This document shows positions 1 through 7,545 of a stretch of DNA of 64,000 nucleotides, piece by piece (positions within the stretch are counted from its first letter, which is position 1; the number at the start of each line of letters is the position of its first letter). Where the stretch lies: assembly GCA_946481315.1 (NCBI GenBank), contig CAMLMH010000011.1, positions 30,475 to 94,474 of the forward strand. The letters are read 5' to 3'. The notes below the pieces were generated by a model. That model did no database searches. It worked only from the letters and a program-made list of their open reading frames with translations, and was not told where the DNA came from. The DNA comes from an uncultured Bacteriovorax sp. (GTDB taxonomy: Bacteria > Bdellovibrionota > Bacteriovoracia > Bacteriovoracales > Bacteriovoracaceae). A program made the position numbers and the translations under genes.

Positions 1-32
1 TTGGCATACCAAACTTTCTCGGAGGACCCAGC

Positions 33-251
33 TTGAAAACAGCTTTTGCTATGGCTTGTTTCCTGACATGCCTGTTGTCACTTAGTTCCTGTGCTAATGT
101 AAAACAAATCGATCGCGGACGAATGGCCTCAAGAATTATGCAACTCGATCCAATTCCGGAAGAGTCGAGTTTCTTAAATGAAGTCAACTCTTACAGTGAA
201 GGTGCCGCCGGCGGTTCCGGTGCAGTAGGAGGCGGTTGTGGTTGTAACTAA
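33..251 (+). CDS. DUF4266-type small lipoprotein with Gly-rich CxC tail
   Basis: A 72-residue exported lipoprotein that starts at TTG; a strong GGAGGA Shine-Dalgarno lies at 21-26, five to six bases upstream. A short hydrophobic signal (residues 4-18) ends in a lipobox-like LSSC, so Cys20 is the likely lipidated residue. The middle carries the V-x-x-x-x-R-G-x-M pattern I associate with DUF4266. The last 16 residues are almost pure Gly/Ala/Ser and end in GGGCGCN, giving two free cysteines in CxC spacing. The gene overlaps the following DUF3570 gene by 14 bases and so is probably translationally coupled to it. Function is unknown; an inner- or outer-membrane-anchored redox partner is an inference from the neighbours. 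Confidence 0.8.
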   Translation: MKTAFAMACFLTCLLSLSSCANVKQIDRGRMASRIMQLDPIPEESSFLNEVNSYSEGAAGGSGAVGGGCGCN

Positions 252-1392
252 AAAATGGACGAGTGCGCTGCTTTCCCTAGGGGCCCTGCTTTCTCAAAAT
301 GCTCATGCAGCGATTGAATTAAAAAGTTTTAAATTTCTCCTGAATTTTCTGGATCAGAATGGAAAAAGCGGAAAGCAGGTTTACGATAATTCCGGCAATG
401 AAAAACTAACTGTTTTTGAACCGATGGTTTTCGTCGTGGCCAAAGCTGATGAAGATACTGACGTCAGTGCCCAGTTTGTTCTGGATGCCTGGACAGCAGC
501 TTCGGACACAGCTCTTGATGGAAATACCGGTGCTTCAGGTGCCGGGATTAAAAATCAGTCCCGTGTCAGCGGTCAACTGGGATATAAAAAAGGAAACGAG
601 CGAAAAAATTGGTCAGCACGATTTGGTCTCTCCAGTGAATATGATTATCAGTCGTTAAACTTTGGCGGAACGTGGGTAGATTCGTTTGCCGAAGACAACT
701 TCACACTGGCCATCTCTCCCCAATTGTATCTCGACCAGGCAAAAGATTTCGATTTACGAACTCAACAAGCAAGTGGCTTTAAAGGGAGAGTCATTCATTC
801 CCTGGATATCTCCGGCGCTCAGGTAATGACCGAAAATGCTCTCTGGCAATTTGGTTATACGTATATCGGAATGAATGGTTACCTCAATAATATTACCAGC
901 AAAGTACGGGTTTTATCCGAATCAACGGACCGTTTCCAGCGTCAGAGTGAGCGTCTACCAACTGATCGCATCCGTCATGCCATTTATACGAAATGGGTCC
1001 ATGCTTTTAGTGACGATGTGGCCGTGCATGGTGCTTATCGCTACTACCAGGATGACTGGAAAATAAAAGCACATACTCCGGAAATAGGTGTGCGTATAGC
1101 ACTCAATGAAGGTGAAAGCTTTCTCATTCCATCATTTCGTTACTATACCCAGACGGCTGCAGAGTTTTATCAGGACGTCTTTACCACTTCGCGAGCATTG
1201 ATGACCAGCGATTCTGATATGGCACATTTTCATTCTGAACGCTTGGGGGTCACTTATGGTCAGGGGGGGAAGGAAATCGCCCCATTCGGGCTGAAATCGA
1301 CCTTAGAATGGACTTTGGGGACTTATTACACAACAAGAAGCAATGATCTGAAATATCTGATTGTGCAGACCGGGGCGGGACTCACTTTTTAA
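238..1392 (+). CDS. DUF3570 outer-membrane beta-barrel-like protein
   Basis: A 384-residue exported protein starting at GTG inside the end of the preceding gene. A Sec signal peptide covers about residues 1-24 (cleavage after NAHA). The remainder is rich in alternating polar/aromatic strands and ends in ...GAGLTF with a terminal Phe, as expected for an outer-membrane barrel. It is recognised as DUF3570 by overall appearance and by its neighbours (DUF4266, ApbE, TlpA). Residues 94-100 read DGNTGAS, which fits the D-x-x-[ST]-G-A-[ST] motif used by ApbE flavin transferases; Ser100 would be the FMN acceptor. The stop codon overlaps the ApbE start by one base. The role is inferred to be extracytoplasmic redox; the barrel assignment is from sequence pattern only. 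Confidence 0.78.
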   Translation: MVVTKKWTSALLSLGALLSQNAHAAIELKSFKFLLNFLDQNGKSGKQVYDNSGNEKLTVFEPMVFVVAKADEDTDVSAQFVLDAWTAASDTALDGNTGASGAGIKNQSRVSGQLGYKKGNERKNWSARFGLSSEYDYQSLNFGGTWVDSFAEDNFTLAISPQLYLDQAKDFDLRTQQASGFKGRVIHSLDISGAQVMTENALWQFGYTYIGMNGYLNNITSKVRVLSESTDRFQRQSERLPTDRIRHAIYTKWVHAFSDDVAVHGAYRYYQDDWKIKAHTPEIGVRIALNEGESFLIPSFRYYTQTAAEFYQDVFTTSRALMTSDSDMAHFHSERLGVTYGQGGKEIAPFGLKSTLEWTLGTYYTTRSNDLKYLIVQTGAGLTF

Positions 1393-2339
1393 TGAGTGAA
1401 GCTTTAAAAATTGAACGCAAAATTATGGGTGGCACGTTTATGGTTCAGCTATGGACCAACAATCGTGCTCAACACTCTCGTCTTATCGAAGAGGGACTGG
1501 AAAAGCTCAGTGAGCTGGAAAACCGGCTGACTGATTTTAAAGATTCCCCCTTTAATCAGATCAATACATTTGCCGGAAAAAGAGCCGTTGCCGTTGATGC
1601 AGAAACCTTTCAGCTGATAGAAAAAGCGCAGAATTTTTCCCGGGAAAGCGGAGGCGTTTTTGATATCAGTTACGCTACGGTTGGAGCTTTATGGCGAGAG
1701 GCCAGAAGAAGCGGAGTCTTGCCTGATCCTCAGGTGATTGCCGAAAGAAAAAAACTTATCAATTTCCAGAGTATTGAGCTGAATTCTGTAAACCTGACCG
1801 TGTATTTGCCCGATGAACGTATGCGTATAGGTCTCGGGGGCATAGGAAAAGGTTATGCTGTTGATAAACTTTATCAGTTTTTGCTTGAGCAGGGGCTGGT
1901 GAATTTTTTGGTTGATGGTTCAGGTGATGTACGCGTTCATTCGACAATAGATGCACCGAGACCATGGCGTTTAGGAATTAAAAATCCCTTTGCCGAAGGC
2001 CAGGACAAAAAGATTGGATATGTAGCTCTGGCAAATGGTGCACTGGCCACTTCCGGCGATTATATAAATTATGTAAGAAGAGAAGACCTGGACCGCAAAT
2101 TTCATCACGTCATTGATCCTTTGACCGGCGAACCCAGTCACGGAATTGTCAGCAGTACGATTCTTGCTCCAACGGCCCTGGAAGCAGACCTGAATGCCAC
2201 GACAGTCATGATCATGGAAGTGACGAAGGCCCTGGAGTGGCTTAAACTTAAACAACTTGCCGGTTTTCTGGTAAAAGCGGACGGGACAGTTTTGATGTCT
2301 CAGAAGGCTATGCAACTTATGCAGGGGAAACAAAAATGA
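1392..2339 (+). CDS. apbE: FAD:protein FMN transferase (ApbE family)
   Basis: A 315-residue enzyme that transfers FMN from FAD to a Ser/Thr of a target protein. Family landmarks are visible in order: the N-terminal MGGTF, GGIGKGYAVD around residue 150, DGSGDV, ATSGDY, HHVIDPLTG and the metal-site segment EADLNATT near residue 275. The start ATG overlaps the DUF3570 stop (TAATG) and the end overlaps the next gene by four bases, so the cluster is one transcription unit. Unlike classical ApbE lipoproteins it has no signal peptide or lipobox, and no earlier start is available in this frame. The most likely substrate is the adjacent DUF3570 protein, which carries a matching motif. Confidence 0.93.
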   Translation: MSEALKIERKIMGGTFMVQLWTNNRAQHSRLIEEGLEKLSELENRLTDFKDSPFNQINTFAGKRAVAVDAETFQLIEKAQNFSRESGGVFDISYATVGALWREARRSGVLPDPQVIAERKKLINFQSIELNSVNLTVYLPDERMRIGLGGIGKGYAVDKLYQFLLEQGLVNFLVDGSGDVRVHSTIDAPRPWRLGIKNPFAEGQDKKIGYVALANGALATSGDYINYVRREDLDRKFHHVIDPLTGEPSHGIVSSTILAPTALEADLNATTVMIMEVTKALEWLKLKQLAGFLVKADGTVLMSQKAMQLMQGKQK

Positions 2340-2773
2340 AAAAAATTTTGATTGGTTTAATTGGCTTTTTTTGTCTGCAGCAGCTACAGGCTGAAACGAT
2401 TCAGAATTTCGAATTGCCGGTCCACAATCAGGATAAAATTTTTAAAATGGAGGAGCAAAAAGGAAAGACAGTTGTGCTTAATTTTTTTGCCAGCTGGTGC
2501 ATAGCATGCATACAGGAAATGCCGGAATTAAATGCTCTCAAAAATAAATATTCTTCTGCTGATTATGTTTTTGTGGCCATCAATGCTGGCGATAAACCTA
2601 ACCAGATTAAGAAATTACTTTCCAAATACCACTTCGACTTTCTCATTCTGGAGGATGTCACTAAGGCCGTAAGTAAAAAGTTAGGTGTGAATGAATTACC
2701 CAGAACAATGGTCATTTCTCCAGCGGGAGAAATTATCTACAGCAGTTCAACACCACCAAAAAATTTAAAATAG
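2336..2773 (+). CDS. TlpA/ResA-like periplasmic thioredoxin-fold protein
   Basis: A 145-residue exported thiol-disulfide protein. The signal peptide is residues 1-19 (after LQQLQA). The active site FFASWCIACIQEMPEL has a W-C-x-x-C motif in the TlpA context, followed by the conserved cis-Pro segment ELPRTMVISPAGEI. The start overlaps the apbE stop by four bases (ATGA). It probably keeps cysteines reduced outside the cytoplasm; the CxC tail of the DUF4266 lipoprotein in the same operon is a plausible client, which is an inference. It is slightly shorter than many TlpA proteins but appears complete. Confidence 0.9.
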   Translation: MKKILIGLIGFFCLQQLQAETIQNFELPVHNQDKIFKMEEQKGKTVVLNFFASWCIACIQEMPELNALKNKYSSADYVFVAINAGDKPNQIKKLLSKYHFDFLILEDVTKAVSKKLGVNELPRTMVISPAGEIIYSSSTPPKNLK

Positions 2774-3043
2774 TCGGATATTTTTTCCCTTTAATTTTTT
2801 TAACTTACACTTTCTTACAAAGTGCCCCTATCGGGCAAGCTTGAAAAAACCTAAGGTTAGCTAGGGTGATCAGCAATAACTGTTTATTTACTCAGGGAAA
2901 AAAAGCAATTTATACCATTTCTTTTATTTTGCTTCTTTTGCATTTTTCATGTCATGATTTTATTAGACCCTATGGTTCTCTGAGGACGTCAAGAAGTGAC
3001 CCCGAGATACTATAAGAAGTTAACAAGTAGTGCAGGAGGTACT
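2774..3043 (+). promoter_or_regulatory. lon upstream region
   Basis: This 270-base stretch has no convincing gene. It holds a short GC-rich hairpin (GCCC...GGGC, 2824-2836) that might end the redox operon, an 11-base palindrome AACCTAAGGTT at 2848-2858, and a weak sigma70-like pair TTGCAT (2938-2943) and TATTAG (2961-2966) with 17-base spacing. I see no clear heat-shock (sigma32-type) promoter. Which of these elements drives or controls lon cannot be decided from sequence. Confidence 0.35.
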
Positions 3044-5452
3044 ATGTCGCAAGCCTGGTCCGAGTCAAAAAAGTTCCCACTTCTTCCACTGAGGGACATG
3101 ATTATTTTCCCTCACATGGTAGTACCTCTATTCGTGGGAAGAGAAAAATCAATCTCAGCGCTTGAAGAGGCACAAAGAAACAACAACGAAATTTTCCTGG
3201 TCACTCAAAAAGACGCCAGCGTTTTAAATCCTGATCGCGAAGACATTTATGAAGTGGGTGTTGTGGTCAACATCATTCAAATGCTTCGTCTGCCGGACAA
3301 TACTGTAAAAGTATTAATTGAAGGAAAATATCGCGCACGTATTAAATCATTCGAATCTGGTCCGGAAGGATATTTTGCAGAAGTAGATAAGTGTGTATCA
3401 GAAACAAGGGATCCAGTTACTCTGGAAGCTACCATCAGAAGCATCAAAGGAATCTTTGAACAGTATGTGAAGCTTAATAAGAGAATTCCTCCTGAACTTC
3501 TCATGAGCATTTCTTCTATCACTGACCCTTCACGTCTGGCCGACATTATGGTTGCCCACCTGACTATGAAGATCGCTGAAAAGCAGGAAATTCTTGAAGC
3601 AGTGGAAGTCGGTAGACGACTTGAACTGTTACTGGAAAAAATGCAGGGTGAAATCGAAATCATTAATGTTGAAAGGCGCATCCGTACACGCGTAAAAACG
3701 CAGATGGAGAAGTCGCAGAAAGAGTACTATCTGAATGAGCAGATGAATGCGATTCAGAAAGAATTAGGACAGAAAGATGATGGCAAGTCCGACATCCAGG
3801 AGATGGAAGAAAAACTTGCTGCCAAGAAAATGCCTGATGAAGCTCGTGAAAAAACAGCAAAGGAACTTAAAAAACTTAAGTCAATGTCTCCAATGTCTGC
3901 TGAATCAGCAGTCGTTCGTAACTATGTTGACTGGATGCTTTCACTACCATGGGATGAATACACGACTGATAATAATTCCGTAGCGCGAGCAAAAGAAATA
4001 TTAGACGATCACCATTATGGAATGAAAGATGTTAAAGAAAGAATTGTTGAATACCTTGCTGTTCGTTCTTTATTAAAAGAAGAAGGTAAAGGAACAATTC
4101 TGTGTCTGTCTGGTCCTCCGGGAGTAGGTAAGACATCAATCGCTAAATCCCTTGCTGAATCTCTAGGACGTTCATTCCAGAGAATCGCGCTTGGTGGTGT
4201 TCGTGATGAATCAGAAATCCGTGGACACAGAAGAACTTACGTTGGAGCAATGCCAGGTAAGATCATGATGGCCTTGAAAAAAGCCGGAACATCAAATCCG
4301 CTTATCCTACTGGATGAGATTGATAAAATGTCATCAGATATGCGTGGCGATCCTGCAGCAGCAATGCTTGAAGTTCTTGATCCAGAGCAAAACAAAAATT
4401 TCTCTGATCACTATATTGAAGTAGAGTACGACCTTTCTAAAGTTATGTTCATCATGACTGCTAACGACCTGGGGAAAATTCCGGGGCCGTTGAGAGACCG
4501 TATGGAAATCATCCACCTTTCTGGTTACACTCCTCAGGAGAAACTGGAAATTGGTAAACGTTATTTGCTGAAAAAAGCGGTTAAATCAAATGGTCTGACT
4601 GATCATGAGATCCAGATCGGTGATACAGCAATGACAGATATCATCCGTGGATGGTCAAAAGAAGCTGGTGTCCGTGAATTCGAAAGACTTCTGAATACCG
4701 TTGTAAGAAAAATTGCTACTGAAGTTGTTACTAAAGAAGTACCAGGCGGGAAGAAATTCAACGTCACTTCAAAACAACTTCCGAAATACTTAGGACCTAG
4801 AAGATTTGACAGCACTGATATTGAACAAGGTGCTCAGGTTGGATTGGTTAACGGACTGGCATGGACCAGTGTAGGTGGTGAACTCCTGCATATTGAAGTT
4901 GTAACAGTGGAAGGAACAGGGAAGATTCAGATTACTGGTAAATTAGGTGAAGTGATGCAGGAATCGGCGAAAGCAGCACTCAGCTACGTTCGTTCAATAT
5001 CCAGCCGTCTGGGAATCGGAGCTGAATGGTATAACAAAAACGATATTCATATTCACGTCCCGGAAGGCGCGACACCAAAAGATGGTCCATCTGCCGGTGT
5101 GACAATGGTTACGGCCCTGACGTCAGCGATTACTGGAATTCCAGTTCATCAAAATGTGGCAATGACGGGTGAAGTAACAATCAGAGGACGTGTTCTTCCG
5201 ATTGGCGGATTAAAAGAAAAACTTCTTGCTGCAAAACACGCTGGTGTGAAGACAGTTGTTATCCCGGCGAAAAACGTAAAAGACCTGGCCGAAGTTCCTC
5301 AGGAAATTCAGGAAGGACTTGAAATTCATCCATGTGATCATGTTGAACAAGTTCTGAAAATTGCTCTTGAGCTTAACCAGCCTGAAAAATTCATGCAGGT
5401 TGTTGGCTTAAAAGTAGTTGATGGCGATCGCTCAATGGAAGTTGCTAACTAA
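3044..5452 (+). CDS. lon: ATP-dependent Lon protease
   Basis: An 802-residue cytoplasmic AAA+ serine protease that degrades damaged and regulatory proteins. The start chosen is ATG at 3044 because AGGAGGT ends five bases upstream; an in-frame GTG at 2996 has no such site. The Lon N-terminal substrate-binding domain (about 1-200) is followed by a coiled-coil linker, the AAA+ module with Walker A GPPGVGKTS at residue 357 and Walker B LILLDEIDKM, and the proteolytic domain with catalytic Ser683 in PKDGPSAG and Lys726 in GGLKEK. Length is normal for the family. It is transcribed alone and followed by a strong terminator. Confidence 0.98.
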   Translation: MSQAWSESKKFPLLPLRDMIIFPHMVVPLFVGREKSISALEEAQRNNNEIFLVTQKDASVLNPDREDIYEVGVVVNIIQMLRLPDNTVKVLIEGKYRARIKSFESGPEGYFAEVDKCVSETRDPVTLEATIRSIKGIFEQYVKLNKRIPPELLMSISSITDPSRLADIMVAHLTMKIAEKQEILEAVEVGRRLELLLEKMQGEIEIINVERRIRTRVKTQMEKSQKEYYLNEQMNAIQKELGQKDDGKSDIQEMEEKLAAKKMPDEAREKTAKELKKLKSMSPMSAESAVVRNYVDWMLSLPWDEYTTDNNSVARAKEILDDHHYGMKDVKERIVEYLAVRSLLKEEGKGTILCLSGPPGVGKTSIAKSLAESLGRSFQRIALGGVRDESEIRGHRRTYVGAMPGKIMMALKKAGTSNPLILLDEIDKMSSDMRGDPAAAMLEVLDPEQNKNFSDHYIEVEYDLSKVMFIMTANDLGKIPGPLRDRMEIIHLSGYTPQEKLEIGKRYLLKKAVKSNGLTDHEIQIGDTAMTDIIRGWSKEAGVREFERLLNTVVRKIATEVVTKEVPGGKKFNVTSKQLPKYLGPRRFDSTDIEQGAQVGLVNGLAWTSVGGELLHIEVVTVEGTGKIQITGKLGEVMQESAKAALSYVRSISSRLGIGAEWYNKNDIHIHVPEGATPKDGPSAGVTMVTALTSAITGIPVHQNVAMTGEVTIRGRVLPIGGLKEKLLAAKHAGVKTVVIPAKNVKDLAEVPQEIQEGLEIHPCDHVEQVLKIALELNQPEKFMQVVGLKVVDGDRSMEVAN

Positions 5453-5488
5453 GTCTCGTTTTGTAAATCTCAATGACATCCATAAAAA

Positions 5489-5516
5489 GAAGCCCCAGAA
5501 ATGGGGCTTTTTTTTT
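5489..5516 (+). terminator. Rho-independent terminator of lon
   Basis: A seven-base stem (AAGCCCC / GGGGCTT, 5490-5496 and 5503-5509) with a six-base loop is followed by a run of T. It isolates lon from the downstream exported enzyme. Confidence 0.93.
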
Positions 5517-5578
5517 CTTATTTATTGGACTTTTTTTCCTTCAATAAATATTTCACTACTCAAGCTAGAATTTACTTT

Positions 5579-7171
5579 ATGAAGCTTAATACTCTTATAT
5601 TTTCATCTCTATTTATTTCTCAAGTCTGGGCACTGGAATGTCCTCCAATTGCACAGGCACCATTGTGTCCCAATAGCGGAGCAACTATTCTGGATGAAAC
5701 CTACCCCACACAGGCATTCGTCATGAGTGTTGGACCGGGATTCCGCACAAATCCTCCGCCATCAAAAGAAGTGGCGAGAGTCACAGAAAATTTTATTAAC
5801 TCTGTTGTGAAAAGTTACAATTATGACAACGTTCCGCAAATGATGATTACAACTTCATCAGTAGCAGAATTCAATTTGCAAAAAGCAAAACTAATTGAAA
5901 ATCTCAAAAAACAAAAAATTCCTGAAACTAAGATTGAAAAAATTGCCAATCAGCTTACTCATGTGCAGAACAGAGCGTGGACCTGGCAGCAGGATTATTT
6001 TGAATCTTTTTTTGATCCTAAAACAGGTCGCCCTGTTCTGAGAAACGTCGAAACGTACAGCCGTCTACCCTCTGAAACTGATACTATAAAGCTGGCAGCA
6101 TCCGGTCAGGCCTGTGCGATAACAAAAGGCGAGGCTTTACCTTATGATCCTCAGAGTACAGGTTCTGGAGAAATGGGCGGCAATATTGAAGGAGCGCCGG
6201 GAGGATTCTGTCTGGTGGGAAATAACCAGGGGCCGGACTTTAAAAAAAGTTTTTGTGGGCCGGAAGAAAACAGCATAACCTTAAATGTTGCCTGGCTGGA
6301 AGTGGGGCATGTGGATGAGATTTTTAAAATTATTCCTACAAATCAGAATGATAATCGACCGAAGGAATGTAAATTTTCATTAATGGTCGCCAGTCCACGC
6401 AAAGCTTTACAATTGTGGAGCGATTCCAAAAACCGCAATCAACCATTTTTTAATTTCTCCGCCAAACTTACTGATGATGAACTGGAAGACCTGAGAACAT
6501 CCCGATCTAATATTGAAACAGGAGGAGCAAGTACTTCTCTTTGTGATCTGTTTGTACGTGCCTATAAACCATCGGCTGGTAAAAAAGAGGGGAGAGGAAC
6601 TGGAACCAAAAGTGCCTTTCTGGATTTTATTTTCAATTCAGCCAACGCCCAAACGACCTCTCATGCTGAGCTTGCAGCTCAATGCAATAAGACAATTACT
6701 GAGGTGACCAATGGTCAGTTTGTTGATGAAGTCCGTAAAGATAAGCGTCTACTGGAGTATAATGAAGCCATTCAGGCTTCACTGGATAAAGATACGGCCC
6801 TGATCAAATCTAAAATACTTTCCCGATTACCTCAATGTGCAAAATACTTCGATGTTCTCGAAGTTCCTAATTACTTTGAAGGTGGACCATTAATCGAGGA
6901 TCCGGTGACTGGTAAAGGACGTTTACCCAAAGTTGAAGGTAACGGCGGATCTTTTTTACCTAATCCAACGAACTCTGTACTGATGAATAAAACTTTATTG
7001 TTTTCTGATGCCGGAAGTACTGCTTTTAACGATTATCTGGCACAGGAAATGAAAAACAGAAAAATGAATGCCGATTTTATTCCAACATGGGAATATGCTC
7101 ACATTGGACGAGGAAATATCCATTGTTCTTCTCATTCAATACCATATTGCAGACCAAGAGGTTCACGATGA
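5579..7171 (+). CDS. Secreted protein-arginine deiminase (PAD_C-like) homologue
   Basis: A 530-residue exported protein that resembles the catalytic domain of vertebrate-type peptidylarginine deiminases, enzymes that convert protein arginine to citrulline. ATG at 5579 is chosen since it gives a signal peptide (1-18, ending VWA); a longer frame would begin inside the lon terminator. Conserved segments in order: WQQDYFE with Asp139, GNIEGAPGG near 201, WLEVGHVDE with His244 and Asp246, MVASPRKALQLW near 269, FLPNPTN near 459, and IHCSSHS with Cys516 close to the C-terminus. These correspond to Asp350, His471, Asp473 and Cys645 of human PAD4. The two N-terminal Ig-like PAD domains are absent. 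Fourteen bases downstream features are coupled: its stop overlaps the next gene by four bases. No Shine-Dalgarno is obvious. Confidence 0.8.
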   Translation: MKLNTLIFSSLFISQVWALECPPIAQAPLCPNSGATILDETYPTQAFVMSVGPGFRTNPPPSKEVARVTENFINSVVKSYNYDNVPQMMITTSSVAEFNLQKAKLIENLKKQKIPETKIEKIANQLTHVQNRAWTWQQDYFESFFDPKTGRPVLRNVETYSRLPSETDTIKLAASGQACAITKGEALPYDPQSTGSGEMGGNIEGAPGGFCLVGNNQGPDFKKSFCGPEENSITLNVAWLEVGHVDEIFKIIPTNQNDNRPKECKFSLMVASPRKALQLWSDSKNRNQPFFNFSAKLTDDELEDLRTSRSNIETGGASTSLCDLFVRAYKPSAGKKEGRGTGTKSAFLDFIFNSANAQTTSHAELAAQCNKTITEVTNGQFVDEVRKDKRLLEYNEAIQASLDKDTALIKSKILSRLPQCAKYFDVLEVPNYFEGGPLIEDPVTGKGRLPKVEGNGGSFLPNPTNSVLMNKTLLFSDAGSTAFNDYLAQEMKNRKMNADFIPTWEYAHIGRGNIHCSSHSIPYCRPRGSR

Positions 7172-7545
7172 AATTTTTAGCGACGCTCGTACTGTTGACT
7201 TTACCTGCAATGGGATTTGCAAAGTCTTATCAGTGTCATGTCGAAAATGTGATTGTTAAATACAAAACTACCAGTGATACTCTGACAGCAGAATTTTTTC
7301 TGGATAAAAAACTGGTTAACAGTTGTTTGTTCAATGCACTGGCAAATCCCGGATCTCGTGCTGGTGTGGCCAATTCTGTTACTCAAAATTATGAAAAAGT
7401 CAGTTGTTCTGATGAAACCGTGAAACTAGGAGTGGGGATGGGAGTTTCATCTCGCGTTTATACTAAGACTAGTGTTAAGCGGGATACTGCTTTCTTTTTC
7501 GTTTTTAAGGGATTGGATCCTGTCGACTGTGTAGCCGTTAATTAG
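7168..7545 (+). CDS. Small exported Cys-containing protein coupled to the PAD homologue
   Basis: A 125-residue exported protein; ATG at 7168 overlaps the preceding stop by four bases (ATGA) and gives a clean signal peptide (1-18, ending GFA). The mature chain has four cysteines, which could form two disulfides, and no domain I recognise. Translational coupling suggests it works with the arginine-deiminase homologue, for example as an accessory or inhibitor, but nothing in the sequence proves this. The 3' end overlaps the convergent HD-domain gene by eight bases. Confidence 0.75.
   Translation: MKFLATLVLLTLPAMGFAKSYQCHVENVIVKYKTTSDTLTAEFFLDKKLVNSCLFNALANPGSRAGVANSVTQNYEKVSCSDETVKLGVGMGVSSRVYTKTSVKRDTAFFFVFKGLDPVDCVAVN

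Noticed and set aside
2838..2845. Heat-shock sigma32-type promoter for lon (CTTGAAA)
   Set aside because: A CTTGAA-like -35 exists but no CCCAT-type -10 follows at the right spacing.
2996..3043. Sixteen-residue N-terminal extension of Lon from GTG 2996
   Set aside because: No ribosome site before it, while AGGAGGT precedes ATG 3044, which gives the usual Lon N-terminus.
5501..5578. Longer start of the PAD-like protein
   Set aside because: It begins inside the lon terminator and buries the signal peptide.
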